The notes beneath the pieces were generated by a model. That model had not been told where the DNA came from. It did no database searches and was given only the letters and a program-made list of their open reading frames with translations. Below, in pieces: positions 9,341 through 22,015 of a DNA stretch of 64,000 bases. A program made the translations under genes and the position numbers. The number at the start of each line of letters is the position of its first letter. Position 1 is the stretch's first letter. Origin of the DNA: Paramyrothecium sp. XJ0827. Lineage: Eukaryota; Ascomycota; Sordariomycetes; Hypocreales; Stachybotryaceae. The stretch lies in contig JAJFPB010000007.1 in the NCBI GenBank assembly GCA_020881915.1, positions 1,116,001-1,180,000 of the forward strand, read 5' to 3'.

Positions 9341-10485
9341 GTTTGGTAGGGGGTCGTTTGGCTTTGCCAGTCAGGATTTCTTGTAGAGGTATTTATCCGG
9401 AACTATCACCAGCGATATTATCACTCTGGCACTAAATGGAGGAGTTTCTTTTCTGAGCTTGTTGCCGCGTGGATGTGCAAGCAACGCGGTTCCAGGAGAG
9501 TGCCTCGATCGCAGCGGATTCGAGACAGATGGAATGTTTAGACGAGCATGGAAGGATGGTGGCAGCCAGTGCCACCTTAATTTTAGGTCTGCACCTGATA
9601 AGATACTGAAAGTTCTACCTGTTGGTTGCCCGACGGCCTACATGTTGTGTTGGTGCAAGCTGCGACACGTGCGTCTGAGCCAACCGTGCTACGTCACTCG
9701 CCAATAAAACTTTCAGTGGTGCAATCCTTCATCCCCATTGATTATGCGCAATAGCGGCGTATCTGTTCGTTTTGGCCTTATGCAGTGGACCCCATGGTAC
9801 ATTACCCGCCTCACCGTGAGGTTGTTGGTCAGCCTATACCACCCTTTGCAGAAACCCCCAAGATGCCCCATATTCATCGCCGCCGAAACGTGGTGTCCCG
9901 GGCCATGACTAGGCTGCTGCCGCTTCACAGATTTTCAAGATGACAGAATACACATGTTGAGCTATTCAATTTGCCCATAGTTCGTGCAAAATGGCGGCGA
10001 ACGACAGCTCTTCTGCCTATGTGGGCTGGTAATTCGGGGTATATCCGTATCTGCGGCAGCTATAGCCAAACCTCTCCCACCCTCAACCTATCCACCTATG
10101 GGTTTATTTATTCTTCTGCTAATTTCACCCTGACTATGCTCGAGATTCCTAGTTTCTTACGGATATTCCGCATTGTTACTGTATATGGCACTGTTGTGTT
10201 GCAACAATCCCACCCAAGCCACAAAAAAGATTGAAGACTCTAGCCGTGCCGCAGCCCATTTTTCGCATCGGGAATTCAATTGAATGGGATGTGGTAGTCT
10301 GGTTCATTTTGGCAGCAAAGACTGAACGCCTGCGACGCTATAATGCCCGCAAGAGGCACAGCAGAGAACACCACAGTCGTCCATGTTTTTCGCCCCCCCT
10401 CTCTACCCCTCTTGACTTACATTTATAATAGATTCATGTCCCCTATCATTTGTCTTGAACCCCATTTAACAAAATATCTCGATAG
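9341..10485. other. Intergenic
   Basis: No coding sense is recognised. The first exon or start codon of the following receptor-like gene may be hidden in the last 150 bp. Confidence 0.4.
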
Positions 10486-12003
10486 AGAAATTACACCTGC
10501 TTCCCCCCCGAGTGGCAAGAGGCTGTTCTTAATGGGCCTGCACTTGCTCCGCCAGATGGCATCGTGTCGAACTTCGACAGCCCTCCCAATAGGGACATTT
10601 TCTCGCTATCAATCATAACTACTGCCTTGATACTATCAACAGTGGTAGTTCTGCTGCGAGTGTATTCTACCGCATTTCTTGTTCGGAAGATGATATTGGA
10701 AGATGGTAAGCCAGCTATATCCACCTTCCGCAGCACAATGCTTATAAAACAAATCCAGCCCTTGCAATCATAGGGTTTGTAGGTTAAATTTCAACGTCTC
10801 TGTAGATCAAAGTCTGATAAAATATACACAAGGGCACATACATTGGCTATTCCTATTGTGGCTACTACTTGGTGCGTAGCCCCGGGGCCTTCGTTCACCA
10901 ATGGGACATTCGCGTCAAAGACATCTCAAAGTTGCGTTATGTATGCATTGCATAAACATAGAAACGTCATACTTCGCTACGCCTGCATCATGAGGCTAAT
11001 CAGAGACAGACTGTCAAAGTGGGCTCCAGCCTCTATTCAACGACAATGGCATGTTTGAAGGTTGCCATTCTCTTGGAGTGGATACGAACATTCTCCCCTC
11101 GGGGCACTGGTAGAGGTTTCAGAGTACGTTCCAACAGGGAAATTGGTTCAAGGTTTTATCTGTTTCCAGAAGCCAGTGCTAATCATCTCGTTGCAGTATG
11201 TCTGCTACACCTTGCTCTGGATGAATGCTCTTTTCTGCAGCGTCTCCATAATCGTAACGAACCTCGCGTGCATACCACCCGAGAAGGTCTGGGATCCAAT
11301 CCTTCCTGGCAGGTGTATAAACAAGAAAGCTCTAGAGACTGCGAACGCTAGCCTCAATATTGTTTCCAACGTTTTCATCCTCTTTCTCCCTCAGAGGGTT
11401 ATTTGGTCCCTCAAAATGACCAGGCAGAGAAGAATTGGCATCTCCGTGGTGTTTGCTCTTGGCTTATTGTTCGTCTTTCTAGGTTGTCCATTTTCATCTG
11501 AGATGGAAAGCTAATGTATGGCGATCCACAGCGCCGTTGTATCAGCCGTTTTCCGTCTAGTTGCTACGATCGACTATCTACACTCTCCAGACTCGACATA
11601 CTACGTTTCCGGAGTGGCCCTATGGTGCATCGCTGAACAGGCGTCCGCAATCCTAGTATTTTGCGTTCCTGTGATCCCCAAAGTCCTCCGCGAGAACAAG
11701 TACCTCCGAAAGTCCCTGAATAATACGCGCTCGGTAATACTCTCTGTGATCGGTAGATCCAAAACCAACGAAGGGTCAAGCTGGCCCATCTCGCATCGCC
11801 AATCTTCCTCTTACCATAATATCAGCATGGTCAACGTGCGCCTTGGAGGAGTGTTTCCTAGGGCCGTCCAGGCATTTGATTCCATAGAGGAAATTCACAT
11901 GGACCTTGAACGTCCCCTTTACCCCTACTTCCCCGATGGTATTGCTCGTACCACACATTTCACAACAACTGAGGAGCGTTGCTGCGATACAGATGGAGTG
12001 TAA
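10486..12003 (+). CDS. Pth11-like / rhodopsin-domain integral membrane protein
   Basis: Six exons can be chained: 10486-10705, 10759-10778, 10833-10940, 11010-11123, 11197-11468 and 11532-12003. They give about 401 aa plus an unresolved N-terminus. The second exon is only 20 nt (LAIIGF). The chain reads as the fungal rhodopsin-domain family: PEWQEAVLNGPALAPPDGI at the head, membrane helices starting SLSIITTALILSTVVVLL, VHQWDIRVKDI, MACLKVAILLEWIRTFSPRG, CINKKALETANASLNIVS, VFILFLPQRVIWSLKM, and a polar serine-rich tail. Such proteins are seven-helix plasma-membrane proteins, and some act as surface-sensing receptors. No ATG lies in frame after the TAG at 10483-10485, so either a tiny first exon exists upstream or the start has been lost. 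Confidence 0.68.
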
Positions 12004-12947
12004 AGAAAGGGTATCATGTTCCCAGGGGAGAATAAACTTCCGTGGTAGGAATCAAACTCCGACACTACCTGGTATAAAGGCGTGTATTAAGTGGCGTCGC
12101 ATAGAATAGCCCTGCTCCATCTAAATTTGGTACAGACGTTTTTACGGTATTATGTTAAAGTCGTGTCTAGATACAGCGGATACGCGGATGGAGGTGTAGG
12201 TTATGTCGGAGTTCCGACAACAATCTGAAATACCTGAGCTGCCGCCCTTGACGAAGAAGACTAAACGTTCGGATTAGCGGAGCAAACCGTCCGTGCTCTT
12301 CATTACATGACCCCAGAAGGTAACGCCTGAGTTATGGGCCGAGCAATTGATAGCATCGTCAACTTCTTTTCATAATTACTCTCAGCAGCGGTCTTTGAAG
12401 GCTCTGATTTGGTGGCTGATCTTTGGACGCAAGTTCACGCCTAGCTTCAGAATTGGTTGGTGGATGAGGCTATATTTAGTCTCTTTGGAAAATAGCCGCC
12501 TCTAGGAAATTGGACACTGAGCTTCGGACTGTAAAAGACTGAATCGGATATAGTGCCTGTCGAGCCTGACCTGATGGGCGAATACTACTGGTAGGACAGT
12601 GCAATACAGAGCATTACAGCTGACACGCCAGACGAACTGAGGGATACGAATAAGGCGAAGACCGATGCATGTCAGACGTCCTACGAACCTTTTTCGGAAA
12701 GGTGCGTGGCTGAGTGAAGCCTCGCCCCTATTCGGCGCTGCTGAGCCGCAATTGCAGGCAGCCTCATGAAAGTTGCTTGGGTCCGAGTAACGCTGCCAGC
12801 TGATTGAATTGATAAAATGCTGGACACGGTAGGCATTGACATTTAGTTTTGTTTTTGTTTTGTTTTGCATCGAATGCTATTTTCAACCAGTCGTGAGCCA
12901 AAACGAACCAACACACAAACTCGATACAACCTGATCATTCAATCATA
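12004..12947. other. Intergenic
   Basis: No coding sense recognised. A T-rich stretch of GTTTTG repeats at about 12846-12867 precedes the next gene. Confidence 0.4.
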
Positions 12948-13469
12948 ATGCGGTGGCGGCTGTCTTCTAAATCCCCCCACGAGGAGAAGGGTGTTGATGT
13001 TGCTATCTCACAACCCGTTCTTTGGGCGTTTGTTGCCATTTTCCTCGTGACTGGCGGCTGTCTTCTGGGCTACAGCCTCCACCCCAGTAACATAGAACGA
13101 GATGACTCGAGACTAAGCGACCGAGCCTTCTATAACCTCCTCTGGCAGGCTGTTCTGCAGATCCTTGCTAGCTACTGCTCGCTGGTGCCAGTACTCCGCG
13201 ATCGACGCAACCGCATTGCCAAGAGCAAAAAGACGATTCGAGTGAACAAGCTCTACGACATAGTCTTCTATGGCTCCGTATCTTTAAGCATTCTTTCAGC
13301 CATTTTAGCGCCAATTGCATACGCTAGGTTCCCCAACGGCCCGCACGATACGAGTAGCAACATTCTCAACTTTGCGGCGACGGTGTTTGCAATTATACCA
13401 GCTACGCAGCTAGCCGGCAGGATTGATCGGTTGGCGGACGGGAAAGCTGTTCATAGCGGAGGTCTATAG
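12948..13469 (+). CDS. Small integral membrane protein of unknown function, 173 aa
   Basis: A single-exon gene with ATG in the context CATAATGCGG. Three or four hydrophobic helices are visible: about 24-44 (PVLWAFVAIFLVTGGCLLGY), 65-82, 106-125 (IVFYGSVSLSILSAILAPIA) and 141-156 (NFAATVFAIIPATQLAG). A basic loop RDRRNRIAKSKKTIR lies between the second and third helices. I do not recognise the family. A frame-broken 67-bp echo of residues 109-130 lies at 3933-4000, so the gene or a relative was once duplicated locally. Both flanks are long gene-free stretches. Confidence 0.55.
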   Translation: MRWRLSSKSPHEEKGVDVAISQPVLWAFVAIFLVTGGCLLGYSLHPSNIERDDSRLSDRAFYNLLWQAVLQILASYCSLVPVLRDRRNRIAKSKKTIRVNKLYDIVFYGSVSLSILSAILAPIAYARFPNGPHDTSSNILNFAATVFAIIPATQLAGRIDRLADGKAVHSGGL

Positions 13470-15460
13470 CAAAGTGTTGATAAGAGATGATAGCTGGGAT
13501 GTCTGTGGGAGCTCTCTCTATGTGATAGCGAAAGTTGTAAGTTATACATGTTTTTGGCCGTGGAGAAATCAATGTTGTTCGATTATTGAAATTATTAGAG
13601 GCTCTGCACAGGGCAATAGACAGGCAAATTTCGATGCCTAGCTCTTCAAATCTGTTTGGAAAAGAATGACTTATTCGGTTTTCAAAAGAGGTAGAAGACA
13701 ACAAATGAGGCCGAGAAGACGTGGCGTGGATTGTGGTATTGATGATCAAGGCCAAGGAAAGAGTCTCTCAATTAATATTATGCAAGCGACCCAATATCAC
13801 TGCCGTTCCCCCTAGAATCATATTTTTATGTCTCGAAGTTTAGTCACGAGAGACTTGGCAGGACCCTAACCACATTCATTGACCTAGTGCGCTATGCTGA
13901 CATCAAAACCAGGAAACATAATGTGATTTGGTGGAAAGGAAATGCACTTGCTTAGCTACCCTAGAGTTAATTCAGGGGTTCTTTATTAGTTTTCTACATA
14001 TATAGAAGGGAGATTAGCTCCAGTTTTTGCTCGTCAGGCACGAATTTTACATCTTCTTTTCATCAAGTTCAGAATTTGCTTCGATCAAATGATTCCATAC
14101 CCACTAACAGGTTGGTAGGTGTGGTGTTTTTTTGAGTCAAATCTTAATAAGCGGACATACTAGCTGGATTCTTCCCAAGTTCACAGGTCTAGAACCCCAG
14201 GCGCTCGGCTGTGCGCGTGCTGGAGACGGAACTTTGGGCATGACCCGTCCGCACCAATATTGTTCTGATATTATTAGAAACCTCTGATATTGGACGACGC
14301 TGACCATGCTTACCATGTCAATGACTGAATATGTCTCGACGACTTCTTTAATCTTCTAATTGAGTGCCGTGAAATAGGCGGTGGAGATGCAGCTCTAATG
14401 TTGTACATTAGGGCGGTGTTCTGATGGCTTTTTGGGTGGTTGGAAACTTTGACCCCCCCTCACTGTATCTTATAGTTTGGTTACATCTATGGCCGAGGTT
14501 ATGCATGATGCAAATCTAAGTTAGTGTAGATGTTGTAAGTAATCCTTCGTATATCCTATCAGTGCTAGTTTGTTCGGAACCACATACTAATAGCTCGTAT
14601 TCATCCTAGTTTTCCAATGCATCCTGAGAAGACAAGGCTGTGCCCCGCGATATATAGCTGTAGGCTAGTACGTGATGACTAGTAGAAATGGCTTACGGGG
14701 CTACAGAGAACTGAATGACGGGGTCGGTTATGCTTGGCCACCTATCTCGCCGCCACTCGTTAGCATAACACGCTGTCTCTTCCCAGATTATAGCTAACCC
14801 TGCCTTTGATTTGTCCTGCTGTATATCTTTTGTCACCTTTTTCTTTTGCCGTTTGCAACTCGAAAGTGATACTCATTCTGCCTTAACCATGATTGGGTAC
14901 CTCAGGGTCCCCATTGACGGGTTCGTGGGGCAAACAGAAGTAATCTTACTGAGAGCCTTCGACAGAGACTACAGTTGGACTTGCATAAGTGCTCTCACAT
15001 ACCTCCACCATTGGCTGGAGTCCGGCTGGAACTTGTATTGGTGCACCTACTATTTGAATTCTCTCGGTATGCATGTTTTGCATGGTGTTATATTTTCAGC
15101 AGTGGCATGACAACACATCTCAATCTGGGGAAATGATTAGGGCCCATGCACGGGGCCAATGGTATGTCTGGGCAGTTGGCTGTCCCACATGTAACCATGG
15201 TGTCGTATGAAGTTGTATCGTCTGTTGGTAGTTGACAATGCCAAGGCGGAAGATATTTTTTGAGTGTAATTGGCCTGGCCAACAACGTCGTTTGATCAGT
15301 CATCACACCTGTTGGTCGCACTCTTTTTGGGCTCAACATATTCTCAACAATATTTTTAGGGGCGAGATCACTGCACTTCACAATACATCTATCGATGCTT
15401 TACCATTTTTCATTGTCATCTCAACCAGACTCAACGTCTACCTCCTATTTTACCTTGAAA
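13470..15460. other. Two-kilobase gene-free stretch, partly AT-rich
   Basis: Long A+T-rich segments, for example about 13780-14000 and 14080-14620, hold no coding sense I can defend. No inverted or direct terminal repeats were noticed. Confidence 0.4.
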
Positions 15461-16847
15461 ATGCAGGACTCCAACTTTCGAGTCATCATCATAGGCGCTG
15501 GGCCGACTGGCCTATACATGGCCAAAGCTCTTCTTGCTGCTAAAATTGACTTTATCATCCTCGAACGTGGTCCTCAGACATTCCTGGAAAGAGGCAACCA
15601 TCTAATCATATTTCCTCATACTGTACGTCTTTTTGACCAGCTTGATCTCCTTGAGCAAGCGCAACAGCGCACATACACACTACACGCCAAGACCGACATG
15701 ACAAGCAGCGGTTATGTCCTCAGCCACTACTCCGTGTGGGACCAGCTGGAAGCAACGTATGTTTCTGATCATGTTTTCTAGCTAGTGCTGACTTTTCCAA
15801 AGCCATGGCTATCCAACTATGATGATGCAGCGATGTGATCTGCTTGAGATGCTCCACCAGAGCATACCGAATCGTGATACAATGATCAAAACAGGTGCCA
15901 CAGTCACCAAGATAGAAGAAACGGAAGATGGTGTCACTGTCCGAATGGCAGACGGCTCGGTCGAGAATGGTTCTGTGGTGGTAGGAGCAGATGGAACGTA
16001 TGGTATCACCAGAGAGTACATTCAACATTTACATCCTTCGACTCCTTCTGAGACTGAGAACGTATCCACGAGATCTATTCGGACGACATCGCACTTTTGC
16101 AGCATATTCGCGGAGGGAGGTAATAGACGCAACATCCCAGGTGGCATTTTTTACGAAACCAGGGATACAGGAAGAGGCATTCAGCTGGGTGCAAATAACA
16201 AAATGATTCGCATCATCTTATACAAGAAGCTTCCTCAAGCTTTGACTTCTCGAGTACGGTACACCGATAAACAGATGGAGGAGTTCGCCGAATCCATGTA
16301 CGACTTGGCCGTAGCGCCTGGCGTGAAACTTGGCGATATTTGGCCAGACATCCACAAACACTCGGCCCGTATGGTGAGCCAGGAAGAGGGATTTGCAGAG
16401 TACTGGCACACGAACAGGGTGGTCCTTACCGGCGATGCCGCCGTGACGACGTCAAGTGTCAACGGTCTTGGTGTGAATTGTGGATTCCACTCGACCGCCC
16501 TTCTCGCCAGTGAACTCCAGCAAGCCGTCTCTGCAAGCTTTGGGAATCCGTGTACCGAGTCTCTTAACGAGGCATTTGCTCGGTATCAGCACCGTCGGGC
16601 AAGAGAATTGAGAGCAATTTACGATTTTGGTTATTCAAGCATACGTCAGTTGACATGGGACTCGTGGAAAGACTGGTTTATAGACCGGCATCTGAAGCGG
16701 TGGATAGGCATGGATGTTTTTGTGAAGAAGTACATGCATCCCATGATCGCGCGTGGGCAAATCTTAAGGTATGTTCCTTTTGAAGAGCGCGACGCCGTAA
16801 TGCCGTGGAGGTGGACGGCAGACCTAGATAACAGCAAGCCCGCTTAG
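15461..16847 (+). CDS. FAD-dependent monooxygenase, group A (PaxM-like)
   Basis: Two exons, 15461-15756 and 15803-16847 (446 aa). The 46-nt intron restores QLEATHGYPTMMMQRCDLLE. The N-terminal dinucleotide-binding motif is IIIGAGPTGLYMAKALL, with ILERG as the acidic end of the second strand. VVGADGTYGITR corresponds to the DG motif. RVVLTGDAAVTTSSVNGLG is the GD motif, where the usual histidine after GDAA is valine. Length and style match the epoxidising or hydroxylating monooxygenases of indole-diterpene and meroterpenoid pathways, which use NAD(P)H, FAD and O2. No prenyltransferase, cyclase or other pathway gene is adjacent, so a substrate cannot be inferred. ATG 15461 was chosen because it is closest to the FAD motif; an in-frame ATG at 15395 also exists. 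Confidence 0.75.
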
Positions 16848-17744
16848 ATTAGCTTCTGTGGGAGAGTCTGGTTCTCATTGGATAAAATCATCGAATTTCA
16901 ATACATCAGCTTGCGAAAGGCATGGTAGTTGAAAGTGATGAAGATTAGGAAGGTGGGCGTGACTCTCTGGCTGGCTGTGCCCCGTTTCAAACATCACCAC
17001 CCTGACAGCCCCTTTCCCTTCTCTCCACACCTCGATTCCCTAGAAGCGGGTCGTGGTAGGTAAAGCAACAATGCTAGACTCAAAATGCCCATCGGACGGT
17101 AGCACAGAGGCACTGCGGTGAGCTATCTCATGCCGGCATGGGGCAATGCAATGCAATTATTGCGGCGTGCCGCTGAGAACGTCAGGCCGCAGCCTAGGCA
17201 CAACCTGTAATCGGAGATATTTAGGCAGACCTGCGGTTTCCAGTGATGGTCTGGAAAAGGGTTGTTTACAAAGTCGATTTCTGTGACTAACTCTGTTACA
17301 CGACTCTGACATCTACAATAGTTAAAGGCTACTAATCGTTTCTAACTCCTATTCGCTTCAATTGCGAAGGACAACCTCTTCGTTGCACCTCATTTACTCT
17401 TCATTTTCGAGCCCCGTTCTAGACGTCACTAATTCACGGTTTCGATTCCACACTTGAAGTTTCTGTATACGACGCCAAAAGCAACAAGGATGTGCTGGGC
17501 CAAAATATGTGCATTGAATTTCATTGTCAGCCATTGGAAGAAGGACTACCTACTTTGTCGAACATATCCCTGAGGTAGATTCTCCACCAGTCTGACCAGT
17601 TAGCTTCATGACAAGCTCCTGAAAGTTTGATAGCAAATTAACAACGGATGTTCCAATTGAAGAACGGCAGCAGCATAGATGTAGACTGTGCCGAATGTGC
17701 TGGACGATAAGGACAGATTATATGTTCAAAGGTACAGTCTAGGA
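16848..17744. other. Intergenic
   Basis: Spacer between two convergent genes. No coding sense or repeat recognised. Confidence 0.4.
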
Positions 17745-19735
17745 CTAATCGCGAGGCAGCCAGGTAACATTTCGGAACCCTCGCTTTTTCTTTACGGGGC
17801 CATTGTCAGTTGCGTTTGCTGTCGTTGTTGAGTTCAAGGGAGTCGTCTGATTCAGCAGTGTGGCTAGAAACCCATAGTTAGAGCTGATACATACTGGTCG
17901 TGTGAAAACGATTAGAGGGGAACCTACAGGACGGTGCCCAATCTGTGTCGACTTCGTCACCCTTGAACCGAAGCCTTGCCGCTGGTCCGCAATCAATGGG
18001 CTCGATAATAACACCGGTCTGTGGGAATGGGTCTAGCGGCCCCCAAAGATCGCCATTTTCATCCACACCAACGCCTTGGGTAAGCCAAGGCAACTGTGAG
18101 AAGTCGTTGGCTGGAGGTGGGGTGCCGGGCACGTTTTGCTCTCCGTGAACCTTGAGACCGATCAGTATCTTGTCCACTACCTCGGGCCATGGCGACAAAG
18201 ACTTACCCAGACATTGACGGGCTGTACGTATGTACCTGCCAGAAGCCCGTTCTTTGTAAGTTGTGTCCTGGGCAAGCCACCAACTTCGGCCACTGCGCGG
18301 TACTCGCGAGCATAGCCAAACAGGATATCAGATCGCCCTATGTAGCAGTTAGAAGCGGGTCAAGGAATCCGTCGTCTCGCGGTACTGGCTCACATTCAAA
18401 TCTGGCTTGTGCGTTCGCGCGCACAGGTACCGCTGCGACGATACGATCTGTCACTGCCCCAGTGCAAGGGTCGATGTCCATTGCGTACTATCAATCATGT
18501 CAACGACACGACCTATGCCGCGAAACGATGCGGACTACTCACCAGTGCTATTGTGGCACGGTTGTTTGAAGTGTATCCCCTGAACTTTCTGGTGTGTTAA
18601 CGAGTGTCTTTGACCTTGGCGTAGTACCCAGCGAACTAACCCTTGACTCAGCCAATTCGGCATTGTTTGACGCTGTATTGTCAATTCCGAGAAGCCCGAG
18701 CTCCATGCGGATGTATACAAGATTGGCCAATGTCAGGATCTGGACATTATTGGCTACAATACTGAAACAGATGACTTCGCCACCCTTTCTGAAGCCCGAG
18801 AAAGTCACAAAGTCACCAGGCAGGAACGGAACCATGCTCAATGGATCTGGCACCGTGCTGTTCAACTGTGAGCATACCAATGGAGTTACAAGATAGGAGA
18901 TCAACTTACAAAGATCCCGAGCCTTGAAAAGGTCTGTTTCGAGATGGGCACAGAGGGTCGGAAGAACTACGGGGTATGCACATTGGGAACCTTACAAAAG
19001 TTAGAATGCCGCTTCTAGTTGGAAGGAAGTTGGTCCGGCTTTACCCAGAATACGAGCTTATGCTTGGGCTCTCGTCATCCGCAGCTACGGAAACGTTCAG
19101 TTATTTGAAGCAAGCGACAGGGTTGGGGCATGGGAGCAAGGCACTCACTGAAGAACGGAGCACCATCATATCCCACCGAGAACACTCCGTTCGGGTCGCT
19201 AATTCGCAGGGTAGGCCCAGCTCGAATCTTCATTGTGCCTTCCTCAAAGTTTATGGATTCGATAAAGCCGCTGCTCAGGCCCTCGAAAAACTCGTATGTG
19301 ATGATCTGAGCGGCCATCGGAACTCCGTCTACAAAGTTTCCAATCACCTAATTGCCACAATCAGTATCGAGGTAATGTAGCTAGGTTGGCTCAGCAAGCA
19401 CTCACGTTGACTTCGTATCCCAGCATAGAATCTTTCTCTGCCACAAAATCTTTGAATGGCACCCAGGCAGCAGGGAACTGCACTAACATGTTCTTGGGAA
19501 CGGTGATCTGAAACCCATTGACCGTGATGAAGCCACCACTGTTGTAGGAGTCATCGTTGGCAGAGGCGTCTTCAAGACCACCCTGGGTGGAGAGGCCAGC
19601 ACTACCGAATAATGTCAGATTCTTCGTTGCCAGCTACAGATTCGGCACTTACTCTTGGGCAAAAGCTCCTGGGCTGAAGACCCAAACTTGCGCCAGAAGG
19701 ATAAAGACAAATCGAAGAAGATTGTAAGTCGCCAT
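17745..19735 (-). CDS. Conserved fungal secreted protein of unknown function, 11 exons
   Basis: Exons, from the start: 19735-19653, 19601-19406, 19347-19149, 19084-19045, 18990-18910, 18857-18641, 18584-18543, 18487-18394, 18337-18207, 18150-17928 and 17863-17745. They total about 474 aa in a single frame; the first intron's edge is certain only to one base. A signal peptide (MATYNLLRFVFILLAQVWVF, cut near GAFAQ) opens the protein. Family-like blocks follow: DDSYNSGGFITVNGFQITVP, KNMLVQFPAAWVPF, MLGYEVNVIGNFVDG, GPTLRISDPNGVFSVG, VPFLPGDFVTFSGF, DILFGYAREYRAVAE, GTYVQPVNVWVHGEQ and DLWGPLDPFPQTGV. I recognise this as a widespread ascomycete secreted protein without an assigned activity. The C-terminus is Asn/Thr-rich (likely glycosylated) and ends in a basic tail. 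It is unusually intron-dense for the window. Confidence 0.72.
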
Positions 19736-22015
19736 GATGGATGGCTCTTTGGGGTACTCTAAGCTGAATGTAGCCTAATAATACAGGATGAATGACTCCT
19801 TATAAACCCGTTCACAGCGCGGTGCATTGAAGCCCGCATAACTGTAGGCATCTGTAGGCGTGAACAAGATTGCGGATATCGATGGCTATTGGATGTCCGC
19901 CATCAATATTGACCGGATTGGAACGTCTTCGTGATCACATTTTTGATTGGCGCGGCTTCCGCAGGAAAAAGGGAATCTACACGAAATGAGTATTTGTAAG
20001 ACATGCACAGGTCACACTCTCACCTCACCGCTTTGTTCATTTGCCAATTCGACGCTATCGACGTGCGTCGATCACGAACGTTGCATTGAATCCTCTTCGA
20101 GATTATGAATGCATGAGTTTGACACCTTCAACAACTATACCATAGTGACAGCGTCTGTGCCATGCAGTCTAGTGTCGTTTCGAGTATCGGGATATAATCT
20201 AAATGGGGCCTGATGCAGCTTGCTAGGTTGCGGTCGACCCCTGTCCTTCTCCTTCGCGTGGGGGGCACGTCCTGCGCCTGTCAGGGTTGTGACTGTCGTT
20301 GCTTTCGGCGCTTTACAACCAGGAGCTGAGGTTGAGCAACTTTATGACTTTTGTCACATTGCCAGTTTGAATGAGGTTTAGGTCGAGGCACTCTTGTCGA
20401 AGCGACTCGGGTCAAGGTAGGCAGACAAACATGGGCCTGGGAACTATTGACCACCAGGGTCTATCGGATGCTATTCACGACGACCGAAACACCTACAGGG
20501 TTTAGCAGTTTGACCACCCTTTACAACTTAGCGTACACCCTACGCGACGTTCCCTTCTCACACCCACCCGCTATAAGCTTATTCCTTTGGAGTGCCTCAG
20601 TCGAGTTGATGATGTGGGGCTGAAGGCGGGAGCGAGAACGGAAGCTAGGGTTCTATCCCGCGGTTGTTGGACCGTGGCGGCATGACGCCAGCCCATGAGC
20701 GGCTGCGCCCAAGCCCATAAAACGTCCCTGCACCTCGTGGTGGATGCCTTGAATTGCCTTTGTGGGCATCATGCATAGCCGAGTGCCTCTTTAGAAACCT
20801 TGTCTGTTGCCTGGCTGATAGCGTCGTGGCTCTTCCACAACCATGCAGGTCATGCACATGGCCCTTGGAGTCTCTTCTACTAATAACGAATACCGACGCA
20901 TTCCGCTCAGTCTTCTCCGTGCTTCCATCGAGCCCCTGTGGCCTTGTTTTGCCAAGACTACATTGGCCAATGGACAGGCCTCGAACTTTTCTTTTTCCCA
21001 GTTCAGGGGCACTGATAATCTCTCAACGGCTGCACCCTTTTGGTGTTTCGAGAAAGTCTGCATGGCATAGCGCGCGGTTGCGTTCCTTCAGCTGAAAGTG
21101 TTCCTGCGCCGCTTACGTTCCTCCGGTTCAAATTTTAGCGAACGGAGGAGAAGCACATCACATATCATGTTCGGCCGCGTTGACTCGTGCGAGAGCTGCG
21201 GACGAACCACTCCGGCCTAAACGCCTCTTCCCTTCTGGCTACAGAACCAAGCTACCATTGGCTGAATTTCTTTCCACAGGCGCTCGTGGCTTGAGGGTAC
21301 CTTTTCGGTTGAGGATAATCTTGCGCACCGTATCGCCGATCATGCACTTTCTCCCGCATATGACTGCAGGCAGCCCCTTGCTTGCCAGTGATCCTTGCGC
21401 CTCGCGTGCCAGGGCTGCAGGCACAATTGCCTTGCTGATGAAGCATTGAGTAAGTAGGAAAATTCCTGCGCCGTCAACACCACGAAGCCTGTCAATTCCG
21501 CTGGTCACCTGCAGCAGAGTCGTATCCTTGTTCCGACATGTCGATAGTCGGATGCAAACTCGGCGTCTTTTGTCACACCTACTCCATTTGGCCGCATCAG
21601 TGCTCGTATCACAAACTTGTTTTCTTACCATCCAACTCGATTCGATTGATTGAGGTGCATTATCGTTCTTGTGGTTAATTCAAGCTGCTCGGTGATGGCG
21701 TGAACCCAGGGCAGCCTAATGCTATGAGAGCGGTGGAAAGGGAGTTTCCTTGTTTCCAACTAAAATCTATGACCAATTGACTCCAGTGACTCGTGACATG
21801 TGCACCTGCTCTGCACCGTCGAGGACCTAGGCTCATAGCTCAGCCATAGGAAGGCTTTCATGTTAAAGATCTGGCGCGATTGGCCGTCTATAAAACCCGC
21901 GAGGATTCTACTTCGAATTAGTGGGCTGGCAGGGCTAAAAGTGGAAGAGATCCGGTCACTTCTTCGTCAGAGCCAACCTTCAGTCGATAATTAACGGACA
22001 TTGGTCTATTTCGCA
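19736..22015. other. Gene-free stretch of 2.3 kb
   Basis: Divergent promoters lie at the two ends; TTATAAA at about 19800 serves the leftward gene. In between I see no coding sense I can defend. A 130-codon open frame at 21239-21631 (-) was considered and left out. Confidence 0.4.
21889..21895 (+). promoter_or_regulatory. TATA box of the multicopper oxidase gene
   Basis: TATAAAA about 127 bp upstream of the ATG at 22016. Confidence 0.5.

Noticed and set aside
21239..21631. 130-codon open frame on the minus strand
   Set aside because: It starts with ATG but shows no recognisable domain, signal or splice context, and it lies in an otherwise gene-free stretch; chance cannot be excluded.
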